Shown here: in pieces, positions 24,972 through 34,738 of the stretch
Numbering within the stretch: the first letter of the stretch is position 1
Layout of the letters: every line of letters starts with the position of its first letter
NCBI RefSeq assembly: GCF_001693735.1
Contig: NZ_LWDV01000008.1
Location: 224,352 to 288,351 of the forward strand
Length of the DNA: 64,000 bases
Reading direction: 5' to 3'
Origin: Orenia metallireducens
GTDB lineage: Bacteria; Bacillota; Halanaerobiia; Halobacteroidales; Halobacteroidaceae
Made by a program: the position numbers and the translations under genes
Notes under the pieces: generated by a model
The model's database searches: none
What the model saw: the letters and a program-made list of their open reading frames with translations, nothing else
Told to the model about the DNA's origin: nothing

Positions 24972-26093
24972 ATGATTAAAAAATATTTAATAGCATTAAC
25001 AATTATATGTAGTTTGATATTGACAATAAATGCAACTGTTTTGGCATATCCTCAAGTTTCAGCACAAGCAGCTATCTTAATTGATGTAGAGACTGGTCAG
25101 ATACTTTATAAGAAGAACATCCATGAACGACGTGCTCCTGCAAGTACGACTAAGATCATGACTGGGATCTTGGCAATAGAGAATGGTAATCTATCTGATA
25201 AAGTAACTGCTAGTAAAAGAGCAGCTTATGAAGGTGGATCTTCTATCTATTTAGTTCCTGATGAGACACTAACTTTAGAAGAGATGGTCTATGGTCTCTT
25301 ATTAAAATCAGGTAATGATGCAGCTGTAGCAATTGCTGAGCATATTGGTGGTTCTGTAGAAAATTTTGCAAATTTAATGAATCTTAAAGCAAGAGAAGTA
25401 GGAGCATTACATACAACCTTTAAGAATCCTAATGGTTTACCACAAGAAGGTCATTTAACAACAGCCTATGATTTAGCACAAATAGCCCGTTATGCATTAC
25501 AAAATCCTCTATTTGCTAAGATTGTTTCAACACAAAAAAAGAGAATTGAGTGGCCTGGTCATAGCTGGGATAGAATCTTAACAAATACTAATAAATTACT
25601 AACTCGTTCTGATATAGTTAATGGTGTTAAAACTGGTTATACTAGAGCTGCTGGAAGGTGTTTGGTATCTTCTGCTACCAAAGATGGTCAACAATTAGTT
25701 AGTGTAGTCTTAAAGAGTGGGGCTATGTGGAATGAATCTTTAGCATTATTAAACTATGGTTTCAACCATTATCGCAAGGTAGAAGTAATTGCTAAGGGGG
25801 AAGAGATTCATCAAATATCTATTGATGAGCAAGATGTAAAGTTAAAATCAGCCAAAGAGTTTAACTATGTGCTTCCTAAAGGTACTAGTACTAAGATTAA
25901 AAAAGTAATCAATGTTAAGGATGATATTACCTTGCCAATAAAGAAGGGTGAGAAGTTAGGCAATATTGCTTTATATGATGAAGATGATAATTTATTGGAT
26001 AGGATAGATTTAATCTCTGATCGTTATGTTGAAGATTCTGCAGTCAATAATTTTTGGAAGAAGTTATCAGCTAGAATCCAAATTTATTTTTAA
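24972..26093 (+). CDS. D-alanyl-D-alanine carboxypeptidase (DacF/DacB type, S11)
   Basis: A penicillin-binding protein of about 373 residues: signal peptide MIKKYLIALTIICSLILTIN cleaved near LAYP, then the active-site SxxK in RAPASTTKIM, the SGN motif in LKSGNDAA and KTG in NGVKTGYT. A C-terminal beta domain (about residues 265-350) is typical of class C low-mass PBPs, and an amphipathic tail ends the chain. It trims the terminal D-Ala of peptidoglycan stem peptides. ATG 24972 with GGAGGTG is the right start; the frame extends upstream without meaning. Its place between ytfJ and rluB matches dacF/dacB of sporulating Firmicutes, so a cortex role is possible. Confidence 0.92.
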   Translation: MIKKYLIALTIICSLILTINATVLAYPQVSAQAAILIDVETGQILYKKNIHERRAPASTTKIMTGILAIENGNLSDKVTASKRAAYEGGSSIYLVPDETLTLEEMVYGLLLKSGNDAAVAIAEHIGGSVENFANLMNLKAREVGALHTTFKNPNGLPQEGHLTTAYDLAQIARYALQNPLFAKIVSTQKKRIEWPGHSWDRILTNTNKLLTRSDIVNGVKTGYTRAAGRCLVSSATKDGQQLVSVVLKSGAMWNESLALLNYGFNHYRKVEVIAKGEEIHQISIDEQDVKLKSAKEFNYVLPKGTSTKIKKVINVKDDITLPIKKGEKLGNIALYDEDDNLLDRIDLISDRYVEDSAVNNFWKKLSARIQIYF

Positions 26094-26164
26094 CAAGGAG
26101 ATTTATTATTATACTAGAATAAGAATAATTATAGTAATAAATAAATAAATTGAGGTGTTAGTCA

Positions 26165-26902
26165 ATGGAGAGATTACAAAAAGTAATGGCTAGAGCAGGA
26201 GTGGCATCAAGACGACAGAGTGAAAAGTTAATAGAGCAAGGTAAGGTTAAGGTTAATGGTAATGTAGTAAAAGAATTAGGGTTTAAGGTTAACCCACAGC
26301 AAGATGAGATTGAAGTAAATGATAAAAAGATTAAAAAAGAGAAATTGGTCTATATCTTATTAAATAAACCGAAGGAATGTGTTACGACAGTAAGTGATCC
26401 TAAGGGAAGAAGAACAGTGGTAGATTTAGTTAAGGTAAGAGAGAGAGTATATCCAGTAGGGAGATTGGACTATGATACTGAGGGGCTATTATTATTAACT
26501 AATGATGGGGAGGTTGCATATGCCTTAACCCATCCTAGCCATCAAGTAAGTAAGAAGTATCTGGCTACTGTTGATGGAGTACCCAATGATGCCAAATTAA
26601 AGGCTCTAGAGCGCGGAGTACAATTAAGTGATGGTTGGACTGCACCTGCTAAGGCAGAAAGGGTTGTAGAATTTAATAATAAATCTATAGTATCTTTAGA
26701 GATTTATGAAGGAAGAAAGCATCAGGTTAAGAGAATGCTTAAGTCGGTAGGGCATCCAGTGTTAGAACTAAAAAGGATTAAAATGGGGCCTTTATCCTTA
26801 GATGAAGATTTGAAACTGGGTACATATAGGTTTTTAAATAAGAATGAAATTGATGAACTTAAAGAGATCGCTAGGCAGGTAAAGGAAAATGAGCAAGAGT
26901 AA
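26165..26902 (+). CDS. rluB: Ribosomal large subunit pseudouridine synthase B
   Basis: A 245-residue RsuA-family enzyme: S4 RNA-binding domain at residues 1-60 (ERLQKVMARAGVASRRQSEK) and catalytic domain with the aspartate motif GRLDYDTEGLLLLTNDG and EGRKHQVKRMLKSVGHPV. Members convert a uridine near helix 89/90 of 23S rRNA (2605 in E. coli) to pseudouridine. Starts with ATG behind TTGAGGTG. It overlaps the next gene by 14 bases, indicating coupling. RluB rather than RsuA/RluF is inferred from context next to scpAB/dac genes. Confidence 0.92.
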   Translation: MERLQKVMARAGVASRRQSEKLIEQGKVKVNGNVVKELGFKVNPQQDEIEVNDKKIKKEKLVYILLNKPKECVTTVSDPKGRRTVVDLVKVRERVYPVGRLDYDTEGLLLLTNDGEVAYALTHPSHQVSKKYLATVDGVPNDAKLKALERGVQLSDGWTAPAKAERVVEFNNKSIVSLEIYEGRKHQVKRMLKSVGHPVLELKRIKMGPLSLDEDLKLGTYRFLNKNEIDELKEIARQVKENEQE

Positions 26903-27905
26903 TTATATTATTCCAATCTTCGTTCCCCATTTGGGCTGTCCTCATGACTGTGTCTTCTGTAATCAACGAGAGATTACAGGTGTTAGAAATGATTTAAGTA
27001 AAGAGGAAGTCTTAGATAAGATTGAGGATTATTTAAGTACAATTCCTAAATCAGCTAAAAGAATAGAAGTTGCCTTTTATGGAGGTAGTTTTACAGGAAT
27101 TGACCCTAGATATCAGCTGGAATTACTTTCTGCTGCCAAAATGATCTTGGATAAAGAGGTTATTACTGGCATTAGACTATCTACTCGACCTGATTATATA
27201 GATGAAGAGATATTGGAGAGGCTACAGGAGTATGGTGTAGGTACTATTGAACTAGGAGTTCAATCTCTAGATGATAATGTATTATCTGCTTCAAACAGGG
27301 GGCATAGTAGAGAAGATGTTAAGAAGGCAGTCTCTTTAATCAAGAACTATAACTTCAAACTAGGGTTACAGGTCATGCCAGGCTTACCTAATAGCACAAG
27401 AACTTCAGATTTGGATACAGGAACAGAGGTTATTGAGCTTAGTCCAGATTTTGTACGGATATATCCTACATTGGTCATTAAGAATACTGAACTTGCAGAA
27501 CTCTATAAATCAGGTAGATATCAGCCCTTATCATTAGAAGAGGCAGTTGATATCAGTGCTGAGCTATTGGAGAAATTTAAAAGGGCTGGGATTAATGTGA
27601 TTAGAGTAGGATTGCAACCTTCTGAAGGTGTTAATGCTAAAGAGGTTCTGGCAGGACCTTTCCATCCTTCCTTTAGACAATTAGTAGAGTCTAGGCTACT
27701 ATTAAATAAAATTGAAAGTCAAATTAGAGGAAGAGCCATAGATAAGCTGGAATTAACGGTTAACTCTAAAGATGTCTCTAATCTGAGAGGGCAGAGAAAT
27801 AGTAATTTAGATTACTTATATAATAGATATCAACTTCAAGAGATAATTATCAAGGATGATGATACTTTAGCTAGAGGTAATATTAAAATAAAATTTATTT
27901 TCTAA
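26889..27905 (+). CDS. Elp3-like radical SAM protein without acetyltransferase domain
   Basis: A 338-residue protein with the radical SAM cluster motif C17-PHD-C21-VF-C24, followed by FYGGSFTGID, DEEILERLQEYGVGTIELGVQSLDD and GLQVMPGLP, the conserved elements of the Elp3/HemN-related group. Unlike Elp3 there is no GNAT domain at the C-terminus. Similar stand-alone proteins lie near rnc-smc in many Clostridia; their substrate is unknown. Start ATG 26889 lies within the end of rluB. Confidence 0.85.
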   Translation: MSKSNYIIPIFVPHLGCPHDCVFCNQREITGVRNDLSKEEVLDKIEDYLSTIPKSAKRIEVAFYGGSFTGIDPRYQLELLSAAKMILDKEVITGIRLSTRPDYIDEEILERLQEYGVGTIELGVQSLDDNVLSASNRGHSREDVKKAVSLIKNYNFKLGLQVMPGLPNSTRTSDLDTGTEVIELSPDFVRIYPTLVIKNTELAELYKSGRYQPLSLEEAVDISAELLEKFKRAGINVIRVGLQPSEGVNAKEVLAGPFHPSFRQLVESRLLLNKIESQIRGRAIDKLELTVNSKDVSNLRGQRNSNLDYLYNRYQLQEIIIKDDDTLARGNIKIKFIF

Positions 27906-27985
27906 ACTAGTCATAATATAGCAGCTAACTTACTATACATGAATATAAGAAATAATTAATAGGCTAAATTAAGGGAGGAAATAAT

Positions 27986-28246
27986 ATGGAAATATTAAAA
28001 GTATCATCAACTTCAAAACCTAAGTCTGTGGCTGGAGCGTTAGCTGCTGTAATCCGTGAAGAAGGTAGAGCAGAGTTACAGGGTGTTGGGGCTGGAGCTA
28101 TAAATCAAGCTGTGAAGGCTATTGCTATTGTAAGAGGATTTATAGCACCAAATGGTGTAGATTTAGTTGCAATTCCTGCTTTTTCTGAGATTGAGATTGA
28201 TGGGCAAGAAAGAACTGCTATTAAGTTCATTGTTGAGCCAAGATAA
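27986..28246 (+). CDS. spoVS: Stage V sporulation protein S
   Basis: An 86-residue protein highly similar to SpoVS: MEILKVSSTSKPKSVAGALA at the N-terminus, the central VGAGAINQAVKAIAIVRGF and the C-terminal RTAIKFIVEP. SpoVS is an Alba-like nucleic-acid-binding protein controlled by SigH that acts in spore coat and core steps. It has an AAGGGAGG site and its own terminator. It marks a sporulation-competent lineage, although SpoVS homologues also occur in a few non-sporulating phyla. Confidence 0.97.
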   Translation: MEILKVSSTSKPKSVAGALAAVIREEGRAELQGVGAGAINQAVKAIAIVRGFIAPNGVDLVAIPAFSEIEIDGQERTAIKFIVEPR

Positions 28247-28268
28247 TTAAAATGAATATTCAATAAAG

Positions 28269-28310
28269 ACTATAACCCCTGATAGTATTAAGATGGGGGT
28301 TATAGTTTTG
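28269..28310 (+). terminator. Terminator after spoVS
   Basis: Stem ACTATAACCCC / GGGGTTATAGT around a 16-base loop, followed by TTTGTTTATTTTTT. Confidence 0.8.
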
Positions 28311-28394
28311 TTTATTTTTTGATATATTTGTGTTAAAATAAAATTTGAGTCTATATCAAAGCTAAAATATATATTTCGATTTTTATAGCCCCAA

Positions 28395-28530
28395 TATAGA
28401 TGTGTGAATTCAAAGTTAGATTTTATGGTTATAAAACGATAGTAATGAGTAACAGATGATAAGTTAATTTATTTACTTGTTACTCGTCACCTGTCACTAG
28501 TTACTAAAGTATCGCAATATCTATACTATA
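28395..28530. repeat. MITE-like element with nested GTAAC hairpin (partial)
   Basis: Left end TATAGATGTGTGAAT matches the terminal repeat of the MITE-like family; the right part keeps AGTATCGCAATATCTATA but lacks the outer ATTCACA end. Between them lies an inverted spacer (GTAATGAGTAACAGATGA ... TTACTCGTCACCTGTCACTA, 28440-28506). It fills the gap before smc, where many Firmicutes have rnc. Confidence 0.55.
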
Positions 28531-28592
28531 AAAACAAATTTAAGTTTATAAAATAGATTTTATAAGTCTTTTTGCAAGAAAGGAGGAAGGTT

Positions 28593-31500
28593 GTGTTTCT
28601 TAAGAGTATAACAATTAAAGGATTTAAGTCCTTTGCTGATAGAGTAAAGGTAGATTTTGAACCTGCCATTACAGGGATTATAGGTCCTAATGGGAGTGGG
28701 AAGAGTAATATTTCTGATGCTATCCGCTGGGTGTTAGGGGAGCAGAGTGCTAAAACCTTAAGAGGCGGCAAGATGGAGGATGTTATCTTTGCAGGCAGTG
28801 GTAAAAGAAGAGCTTTAGGTTTAGCAGAGGTTACCTTAACCCTTGATAATCGAGATGGTGCTTTACCAATAGACTATAAAGAGGTAACTGTTGGTAGAAG
28901 AGTAACTCGTAGTGGAGAGAGTGATTACTTAATCAATAATAATAGTTGCCGATTAAAGGAAATTAAAGAGTTATTTATGGATACAGGGATAGGTAAGGAT
29001 GCTTATTCAATAATTGGACAAGGTAAGGTTGAAGCTATTTTAAGTGAAAACTCTGTAGATAGAAGGGAGCTTTTTGAAGAGGCTGCTGGAATCAGTAAAC
29101 ACAAGAGTCGTAAAGAAGAGGCTAAAAAGAAATTAGATAGTACAGAACAGAAATTACAGAGAATTAAGGATATCATTCATGAAATTCAAAGGCAAGTAGA
29201 GCCCTTAGAGAAGGAGTCGAAAAAAGCCAGAGAATATCAAGAATATAGAAGTGAGTTAAAAGAGTTAGAGGTTAATTTATTGGCTAACATGTACCTTGAA
29301 TTAGAGGAGAAGCTTGACCAAGATATTACTAGTAAGCAGAGACTCTCTTATCAATTAACAGAAGCCAAGTCAGCAGTTAGTGAATATGACTTAAGAATAG
29401 ATAAAGAGAAGGAGCGTTTAGAGGAGTTAACAGTAGATTCAGATCAGCAAAAGGATAATATTTTTGAGGCTAAAAGTAGTGTAGAGCGGATTGAAAATAA
29501 ATTAAATTTGGCTAAACAGCAGCAGAATAATATTTTAGAGCAGAAGAATAGATTAGAAAATGAAATTAGTCGTTTAGAGGATAGGATTACCTTAAATAAA
29601 GAAGAGATCTCTAAAAAAGATGATAAAGAGATAGAGTTAGTAGAGAAGATTAAGGAAAAGTCCTTATTGTTGGATGAGAAGAATAGGGGGTTGGATAATT
29701 TATCTAAACAATTAGAGGAGAAATTTAAGGTTAAGAAGAGTTTTCAAGATAATCAATTAAATCAGATTACAAAAATCAATAGACAGCAACATCAGTTAGA
29801 GACAGCAAGTAGAGATATTAAACGTTATCAAGAGGATATAGCTGCTTTAGAAGAGCTAAAAGAGTCCTTAAATATAGAAGTTGATAAAGCATTGGAAAAG
29901 ATGGAAAACAAAAAGAGTAGGCTAGAAGAGATTAAAGATAGAATCAATGATTACCATAGTAAACATAACAGAGAGAAGTCTAATAATAATCAGCTCCAAA
30001 GCCATTTAAGCTCTTTAAGGGATGAGTATGAAGAAATAAAGGATAGTTTAAATACTAAGCGTTCAAGATTAAAGGTTCTTGAAGGGATGGAAGAGAACTA
30101 TGAAGGCTATTATAGAGGGGTCAAAAATTTATTTAAATATATCGAAGAGAGTGCTCAGATAGAAGGTGTTTGTGGGGTAATAGCAGAATTAATCAATACA
30201 CCCCAAGAGTATGAAACGGCTATTGAAGTCTCTTTAGGTAGTACTTTACAGAATGTAGTTGTAGAGGACGACCAAGTTGCAAAGGAAGCAATTGAATATT
30301 TAAAGACAAGTAAAGGTGGACGAGCTACCTTTCTTCCTCTTAATCTAATATCTTCTCGTTCTTTAAATCAACAGGAACTTTCTGCTTTAAATGTAGAGGG
30401 AGCTATTGGTGTTGCTAAAGATTTAATCAGTTATGATTCTAAATATAGAAATGTTATTGAGAATCTCCTTGGTAGGGTAGTTATTGCCAGGGATATTGAT
30501 GCTGCTGTTAAAATATCTAGGGTTGCTGATAAGAGGGTAAAGGTGGTAACCTTAGGTGGCGATGTGGTTAACCCTGGAGGAGCTATGACTGGAGGAAGTA
30601 GGAATCAAAATAATAACCTGTTAGGGCGTTCTAGAGAGATTGGAGTTTTATCTAGTGAAGTTAAAAAGTTGGCTACCCAATTAAAAGAAAGAGAAGAATT
30701 AGGTCTAAAGGTAAAAGAGAGTTTAGTTGAATCTGAGGATAGATTAGTTAAGTTAGAAGATAGGATTCATCAACTAGAGCTTGAAGAGGCCAATTATTTA
30801 AAGGATTATCAACAGACTAACAAAGAGGTGGAGCGATTAAGAAGTGAGCTAGCTGATAAAGACTCTAATATCAAGAGGATTAATCAAGAGATTCTCAGGG
30901 TAGAGTCTGAAAGTAAAGAGTTATCTCAAGCATTAAGTAGGTTAAATAATGATGATTCTAGTATTAAGGAGAAGGTTATAGAGTTAGAAGCAGAGATAAA
31001 AAAGTTAGAAGAGAAGAAAGATTTATACACAAATGAGAGTACAGAATTAAAGGTAACTATAGCTGCTTTAAAACAAGAAAGAGGTAGTTTATCTGAAGAG
31101 TTAGCATCTAAAGAGAGGGCAATAGCCTATGCCAAAGATGAGATTAATAGTAAAAAAGAAGAGATTAATCGATTAGGAGATAAGGATAGACAACTTATTT
31201 TTAGAAAGCAAGAGCTAGAGAAAGAGAAGGAAGAGATGAGTAAAGAGGTTGTTAGATTAAAAAATCTTCTTGATGAGTTTAGGATAGAGATTTCAGAGAT
31301 TAAAGATAAGATTAAATCATATCAACAGGAATCTAAAGATATTAGAGCTAGATATGAAAGGTTACAAAAAGAGTATAATAAGGTTGAGATTGATGTAGCA
31401 CAGTTACAGGTTAAATTAGAAAATATTCAAAGTAAGTTACAAGAAGAGTATGAACTTAGTATTGAGCAGGCAAGTGCAGATATTAAGAAGATAGCTGACC

Positions 31501-32165
31501 ATAAGAAGGTTGAAAGGGAAATCAACAGTCTAAAGAGGTCTATGAAGAGGTTAGAGCCTGTTAATTTAGGGGCGATTGAAGAGTATGAAACTCTTAGTAA
31601 GAGATTTAACTTCTTGCAAGAACAGCATCAAGATTTGGTTGAATCTAAAGAATCTTTAGAAGAGGTAATCAAAGAGATAGAAGATGAGATGAAAGAAAAG
31701 TTCTTAGAGACCTTTAATCAAGTAAAAGCAGAGTTTGAGAAGATATTTACAGACTTGTTTGAAGGTGGTCAGGCTCAACTAGCACTAGAGGATGAAGATA
31801 ATCTTCTAGAAACAGGAATTGAAATTAATGCTCAGCCACCAGGTAAGAAGTTGCAGAAGCTGTCATTGATGTCTGGTGGAGAGAAGGCGTTGACAGCAAC
31901 AGCATTAATCTTCTCACTTTTAAAGGTCAATCCAAGTCCATTTTATGTCTTAGATGAGCTTGATGCTCCTTTAGATGATGCTAATGTAGATAGATTTGCT
32001 AACTATTTAAATCAGTTATCAAAGATTGCCCAATTTATTGTTATTACTCATAGAAAGGGGACCATGGCAGCAGCCAATGCCTTATATGGGGTTACTATGC
32101 AAGAGTCTGGAGTCTCACAACTATTATCATTGAAGGTAGATGAAGTTGGAGAGTATGAAAAGTAA
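28593..32165 (+). CDS. smc: Chromosome segregation protein SMC
   Basis: A condensin ATPase of about 1190 residues: N-terminal head with Walker A IIGPNGSGKSNISDAIRWVL and Q-loop, a long coiled coil, a flexible hinge (about residues 510-670, containing GGRATFLP and NPGGAMTGGS), the returning coiled coil and the C-terminal head with signature LMSGGEKALTATA and Walker B FYVLDELDAPLDDAN. It acts with ScpA and ScpB (20-21.6 kb) to compact and resolve chromosomes. The start is GTG 28593, well spaced from AAAGGAGG; an in-frame TTG 21 bases earlier overlaps that ribosome site. The usual upstream rnc gene is absent here. Confidence 0.97.
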   Translation: MFLKSITIKGFKSFADRVKVDFEPAITGIIGPNGSGKSNISDAIRWVLGEQSAKTLRGGKMEDVIFAGSGKRRALGLAEVTLTLDNRDGALPIDYKEVTVGRRVTRSGESDYLINNNSCRLKEIKELFMDTGIGKDAYSIIGQGKVEAILSENSVDRRELFEEAAGISKHKSRKEEAKKKLDSTEQKLQRIKDIIHEIQRQVEPLEKESKKAREYQEYRSELKELEVNLLANMYLELEEKLDQDITSKQRLSYQLTEAKSAVSEYDLRIDKEKERLEELTVDSDQQKDNIFEAKSSVERIENKLNLAKQQQNNILEQKNRLENEISRLEDRITLNKEEISKKDDKEIELVEKIKEKSLLLDEKNRGLDNLSKQLEEKFKVKKSFQDNQLNQITKINRQQHQLETASRDIKRYQEDIAALEELKESLNIEVDKALEKMENKKSRLEEIKDRINDYHSKHNREKSNNNQLQSHLSSLRDEYEEIKDSLNTKRSRLKVLEGMEENYEGYYRGVKNLFKYIEESAQIEGVCGVIAELINTPQEYETAIEVSLGSTLQNVVVEDDQVAKEAIEYLKTSKGGRATFLPLNLISSRSLNQQELSALNVEGAIGVAKDLISYDSKYRNVIENLLGRVVIARDIDAAVKISRVADKRVKVVTLGGDVVNPGGAMTGGSRNQNNNLLGRSREIGVLSSEVKKLATQLKEREELGLKVKESLVESEDRLVKLEDRIHQLELEEANYLKDYQQTNKEVERLRSELADKDSNIKRINQEILRVESESKELSQALSRLNNDDSSIKEKVIELEAEIKKLEEKKDLYTNESTELKVTIAALKQERGSLSEELASKERAIAYAKDEINSKKEEINRLGDKDRQLIFRKQELEKEKEEMSKEVVRLKNLLDEFRIEISEIKDKIKSYQQESKDIRARYERLQKEYNKVEIDVAQLQVKLENIQSKLQEEYELSIEQASADIKKIADHKKVEREINSLKRSMKRLEPVNLGAIEEYETLSKRFNFLQEQHQDLVESKESLEEVIKEIEDEMKEKFLETFNQVKAEFEKIFTDLFEGGQAQLALEDEDNLLETGIEINAQPPGKKLQKLSLMSGGEKALTATALIFSLLKVNPSPFYVLDELDAPLDDANVDRFANYLNQLSKIAQFIVITHRKGTMAAANALYGVTMQESGVSQLLSLKVDEVGEYEK

Positions 32166-32171
32166 TTTAGA

Positions 32172-32240
32172 GTACTCAGTGATACGTGATGGGTAACGAG
32201 TAGAATTTTTTAGTCACCTGGTTACTAGTTATTTTTCTAT
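32172..32240. repeat. GTAAC/GTGAC hairpin spacer repeat
   Basis: ACTCAGTGATACGTGATGGG TAACGAGTAG on the left and TTAGTCACCTGGTTACTAGT on the right form an imperfect inverted repeat between smc and the next gene. Confidence 0.55.
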
Positions 32241-32301
32241 CAGTACTTAGTATATTGTATTAGATAAATAGGGAAAATAGGTTCTAAAAGGAGGGCTTAT
32301 A

Positions 32302-33435
32302 ATGAAAGTTAAAGGAATAGCAACTTTTATAGTAGATAGATTGGTTGAAAGAAGTAATCATTTAAGTCAAGGTCGTTCAGCAGGAGCGATAGGATTTATT
32401 AATCAAGAAGGATATATCGATTCAATGACTGAAATAGTTAATGGTGGAATATCTGGTCTACCTTATCGGCAGATGTTATCTAAGATTGCTAAGACTGATG
32501 GAGAGTCTCTATTGGAGATTATCAATCAGTTACCTGAAAATGCAGTGGTTATTACCACAAATCCTGGTAAGACTGGTATTATTGTAGGTACAGGTGGTCT
32601 TGATATCTTCAATATTCCACTGATTAGTATTGGAGTCAAGATGGGCAAAGCAGCTGGAGTAGGATTGATTTATCCTAAGAAGGAATATTTTGATCTGTCT
32701 ACTGAATCTGAAGATATTCAATTACATAGATTGACAGCTAAGACTATGGAGGAAGAGAGAGAGATTTTAAGGGAGTCCTTCAATTTACAATTGAACTATT
32801 TGGATATCTGCAAAGAGTTAGAGCAAGTAGATATTCCAGAAGGTGAGATTTCTTTAGTCCAGGTTCCAGAAAAAGAGTGGCAGATACCAGCAATTAAAGT
32901 TAATTCCATCGACAAAGAGTTTGCCAAGCGCTTGGTTGACAAATCTATTGAAGTAGAGCAAGGAAGGGAAGTTGCAGCAATTGGAGAGATTATCGATGGT
33001 CATATTATCCAAAAAGGAGAGATAGTTGTTGGTGGTATGGGTTATGTTCCTTCTAGGATGTTAGCTTCTAGTTATACTGATATTTCAGGCATTTCTTTAA
33101 AAGAGGCTTATACAGATATCATTCCTCATAATATTGCAATTGTACATACTCATCCTGGTGGAACTGGAGTAATGCATATGGGTGATGCTATGGCTGGACC
33201 AGGAAGTTGGGGAAGACCAGTAATAGCTATCGGTCATGATAAGGATGGGGTCATTAAGGGTGCTACTGTAATTGAGTTAAGAGAAGAGGTGGCTAAGTTA
33301 GCCGATGAATATGAAGAGGTGGGTCAAAACTACTATAATGCTCAAACTCCAGAAGAAGAGGCAGAGATTAGAAAAAGGCGTTTTGGAATTGCTCAAGAGT
33401 ATACAGATTTATGTAAACCATTGGAATTGAAGTAA
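32302..33435 (+). CDS. Duplicated JAMM/MPN-like protein, second copy with metal-site residues
   Basis: A 377-residue cytosolic protein of no certain family. Two halves align: residues 23-121 and 220-324 share QGR..(A)AIG, EIV.GG....P.R, SL.E and a P.N..I..T.PG.TG...G block. The second half has E229, H282-T-H284 and D295 spaced as H-x-H-x10-D, the zinc ligands and catalytic Glu of JAMM/MPN+ metalloproteases. In the first half those positions are F32, T85, N87 and G98, so it would be an inactive MPN-minus copy. The serine usual in JAMM is His292. It lies between smc and ftsY with an AAAAGGAGG site, 15 bases before ftsY. The enzymatic role is inference; substrate unknown. Confidence 0.6.
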   Translation: MKVKGIATFIVDRLVERSNHLSQGRSAGAIGFINQEGYIDSMTEIVNGGISGLPYRQMLSKIAKTDGESLLEIINQLPENAVVITTNPGKTGIIVGTGGLDIFNIPLISIGVKMGKAAGVGLIYPKKEYFDLSTESEDIQLHRLTAKTMEEEREILRESFNLQLNYLDICKELEQVDIPEGEISLVQVPEKEWQIPAIKVNSIDKEFAKRLVDKSIEVEQGREVAAIGEIIDGHIIQKGEIVVGGMGYVPSRMLASSYTDISGISLKEAYTDIIPHNIAIVHTHPGGTGVMHMGDAMAGPGSWGRPVIAIGHDKDGVIKGATVIELREEVAKLADEYEEVGQNYYNAQTPEEEAEIRKRRFGIAQEYTDLCKPLELK

Positions 33436-33449
33436 TAAGGAGGAAGATT

Positions 33450-34571
33450 ATGTTAAAGAAGATTTTTGGGTTTGCTAAAAGAAAGGATAAGAAAGAAGAG
33501 GAGCTACAAGAGGTTACTAAAGTTGAAGAACTTGATCAGCTTAAAGAAGAGGAAGAGAAGGTTCAAGAGCTAGAGATTACAGACGAAATTAATGATAAGA
33601 AAGAAGAAGTTGAAGCTAAGATAGTTGAGAATGAAGTAGAAGAGCCCCAACAAGAAGAGAAGGTGGGTTTCTTTGGTAGGTTAAAGAAAGGGTTAAGTAA
33701 GACTAGAAATGGTTTTGTGGTACAGGTAGAGAACCTTTTTAGCAAATTTACTAGTATTGATGAAGAATTATTTGAAGAGTTAGAGGAAATCTTAATTCAG
33801 GCAGATGTTGGTGTACATACTACAATGAACTTGGTAGATGACTTAAGAGAAAGAGCTAAAGAGGAGAAGATAAAAGAGCCTAAAGATTTGACTGAGTTAT
33901 TTAAGGATCAATTAGTTGAGATATTAAGCAAAGGTGAAGAAAAAGAAGAGAGTGAGCAACCTACAATCCTAATGGTAGTAGGAGTAAATGGTGCTGGAAA
34001 GACTACAACTATTGGTAAGATAGCTCAGAGAACAAAAGAGGCAGGTATGAAGGTCTTATTGGGGGCTGGAGATACCTTTAGAGCTGCTGCTATTGATCAA
34101 TTAAAGGTTTGGAGTTCTCGAGTGGGGGTAGATATTATTGCTCATCAAGAAGGGGCAGATTCAGCAGCTGTAGCCTATGATGCTGTGCAGGCAGCCAAGT
34201 CTAGAGGTGTAGATTTATTGATTGTTGATACTGCTGGTAGATTACATACTCAATCTAACTTGATGCAAGAGTTAGAGAAGGTTAAGAGAGTAATCACTCG
34301 TGAAGCTGGAGAGATGAAGGTAGAGGTATTATTAGTATTAGATGCAACTACTGGTCAAAATGCAGTTAATCAAGCTAAATTATTCAATGATGCAGTAGCA
34401 GTAGATGGTATAGCTCTAACTAAATTAGATGGGACAGCTAAAGGTGGAGTTGTGATTGCAATCAAAGAGGAATTAGGAATTCCTATCAAATTAATTGGTG
34501 TTGGAGAATCTGCTGAAGATTTACAAGACTTTGAAGCAGAATCATTTATTGAAGCACTATTTAGCCAGTAA
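33450..34571 (+). CDS. ftsY: Signal recognition particle receptor FtsY
   Basis: A 373-residue SRP GTPase. Residues 1-70 are a very acidic/basic charged A region that helps membrane attachment; the NG domain follows: helix bundle around FEELEEILIQADVGVHTT, G1 GVNGAGKTTTIGKIA, GDTFRAAA, DTAGR, and TKLDGTAKGG near the C-terminus. It receives Ffh-ribosome complexes at the Sec translocon. Strong AAGGAGG before the ATG and only 14 bases from the upstream gene, so both share a transcript. Confidence 0.97.
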   Translation: MLKKIFGFAKRKDKKEEELQEVTKVEELDQLKEEEEKVQELEITDEINDKKEEVEAKIVENEVEEPQQEEKVGFFGRLKKGLSKTRNGFVVQVENLFSKFTSIDEELFEELEEILIQADVGVHTTMNLVDDLRERAKEEKIKEPKDLTELFKDQLVEILSKGEEKEESEQPTILMVVGVNGAGKTTTIGKIAQRTKEAGMKVLLGAGDTFRAAAIDQLKVWSSRVGVDIIAHQEGADSAAVAYDAVQAAKSRGVDLLIVDTAGRLHTQSNLMQELEKVKRVITREAGEMKVEVLLVLDATTGQNAVNQAKLFNDAVAVDGIALTKLDGTAKGGVVIAIKEELGIPIKLIGVGESAEDLQDFEAESFIEALFSQ

Positions 34572-34662
34572 GAAAGTAACTAGTAAGATTCTTTCTCTCC
34601 ATCTGTTAGATGCTATTGAAGATATAATTAAGTGAGAATTGGATTTTAAAATTTATTTCTTC

Positions 34663-34691
34663 TTGACAATATACTATCCATATGTTATATT
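34663..34691 (+). promoter_or_regulatory. Sigma-A-type promoter for ylxM-ffh
   Basis: TTGACA (34663-34668), 17-base spacer, TATATT (34686-34691) with TG extended -10. It lies about 48 bases before the ylxM start. Confidence 0.75.
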
Positions 34692-34738
34692 ATCATCTGT
34701 AAAGGTAAATTCCTTAACAGTAAATGAAGGTGATTTTG

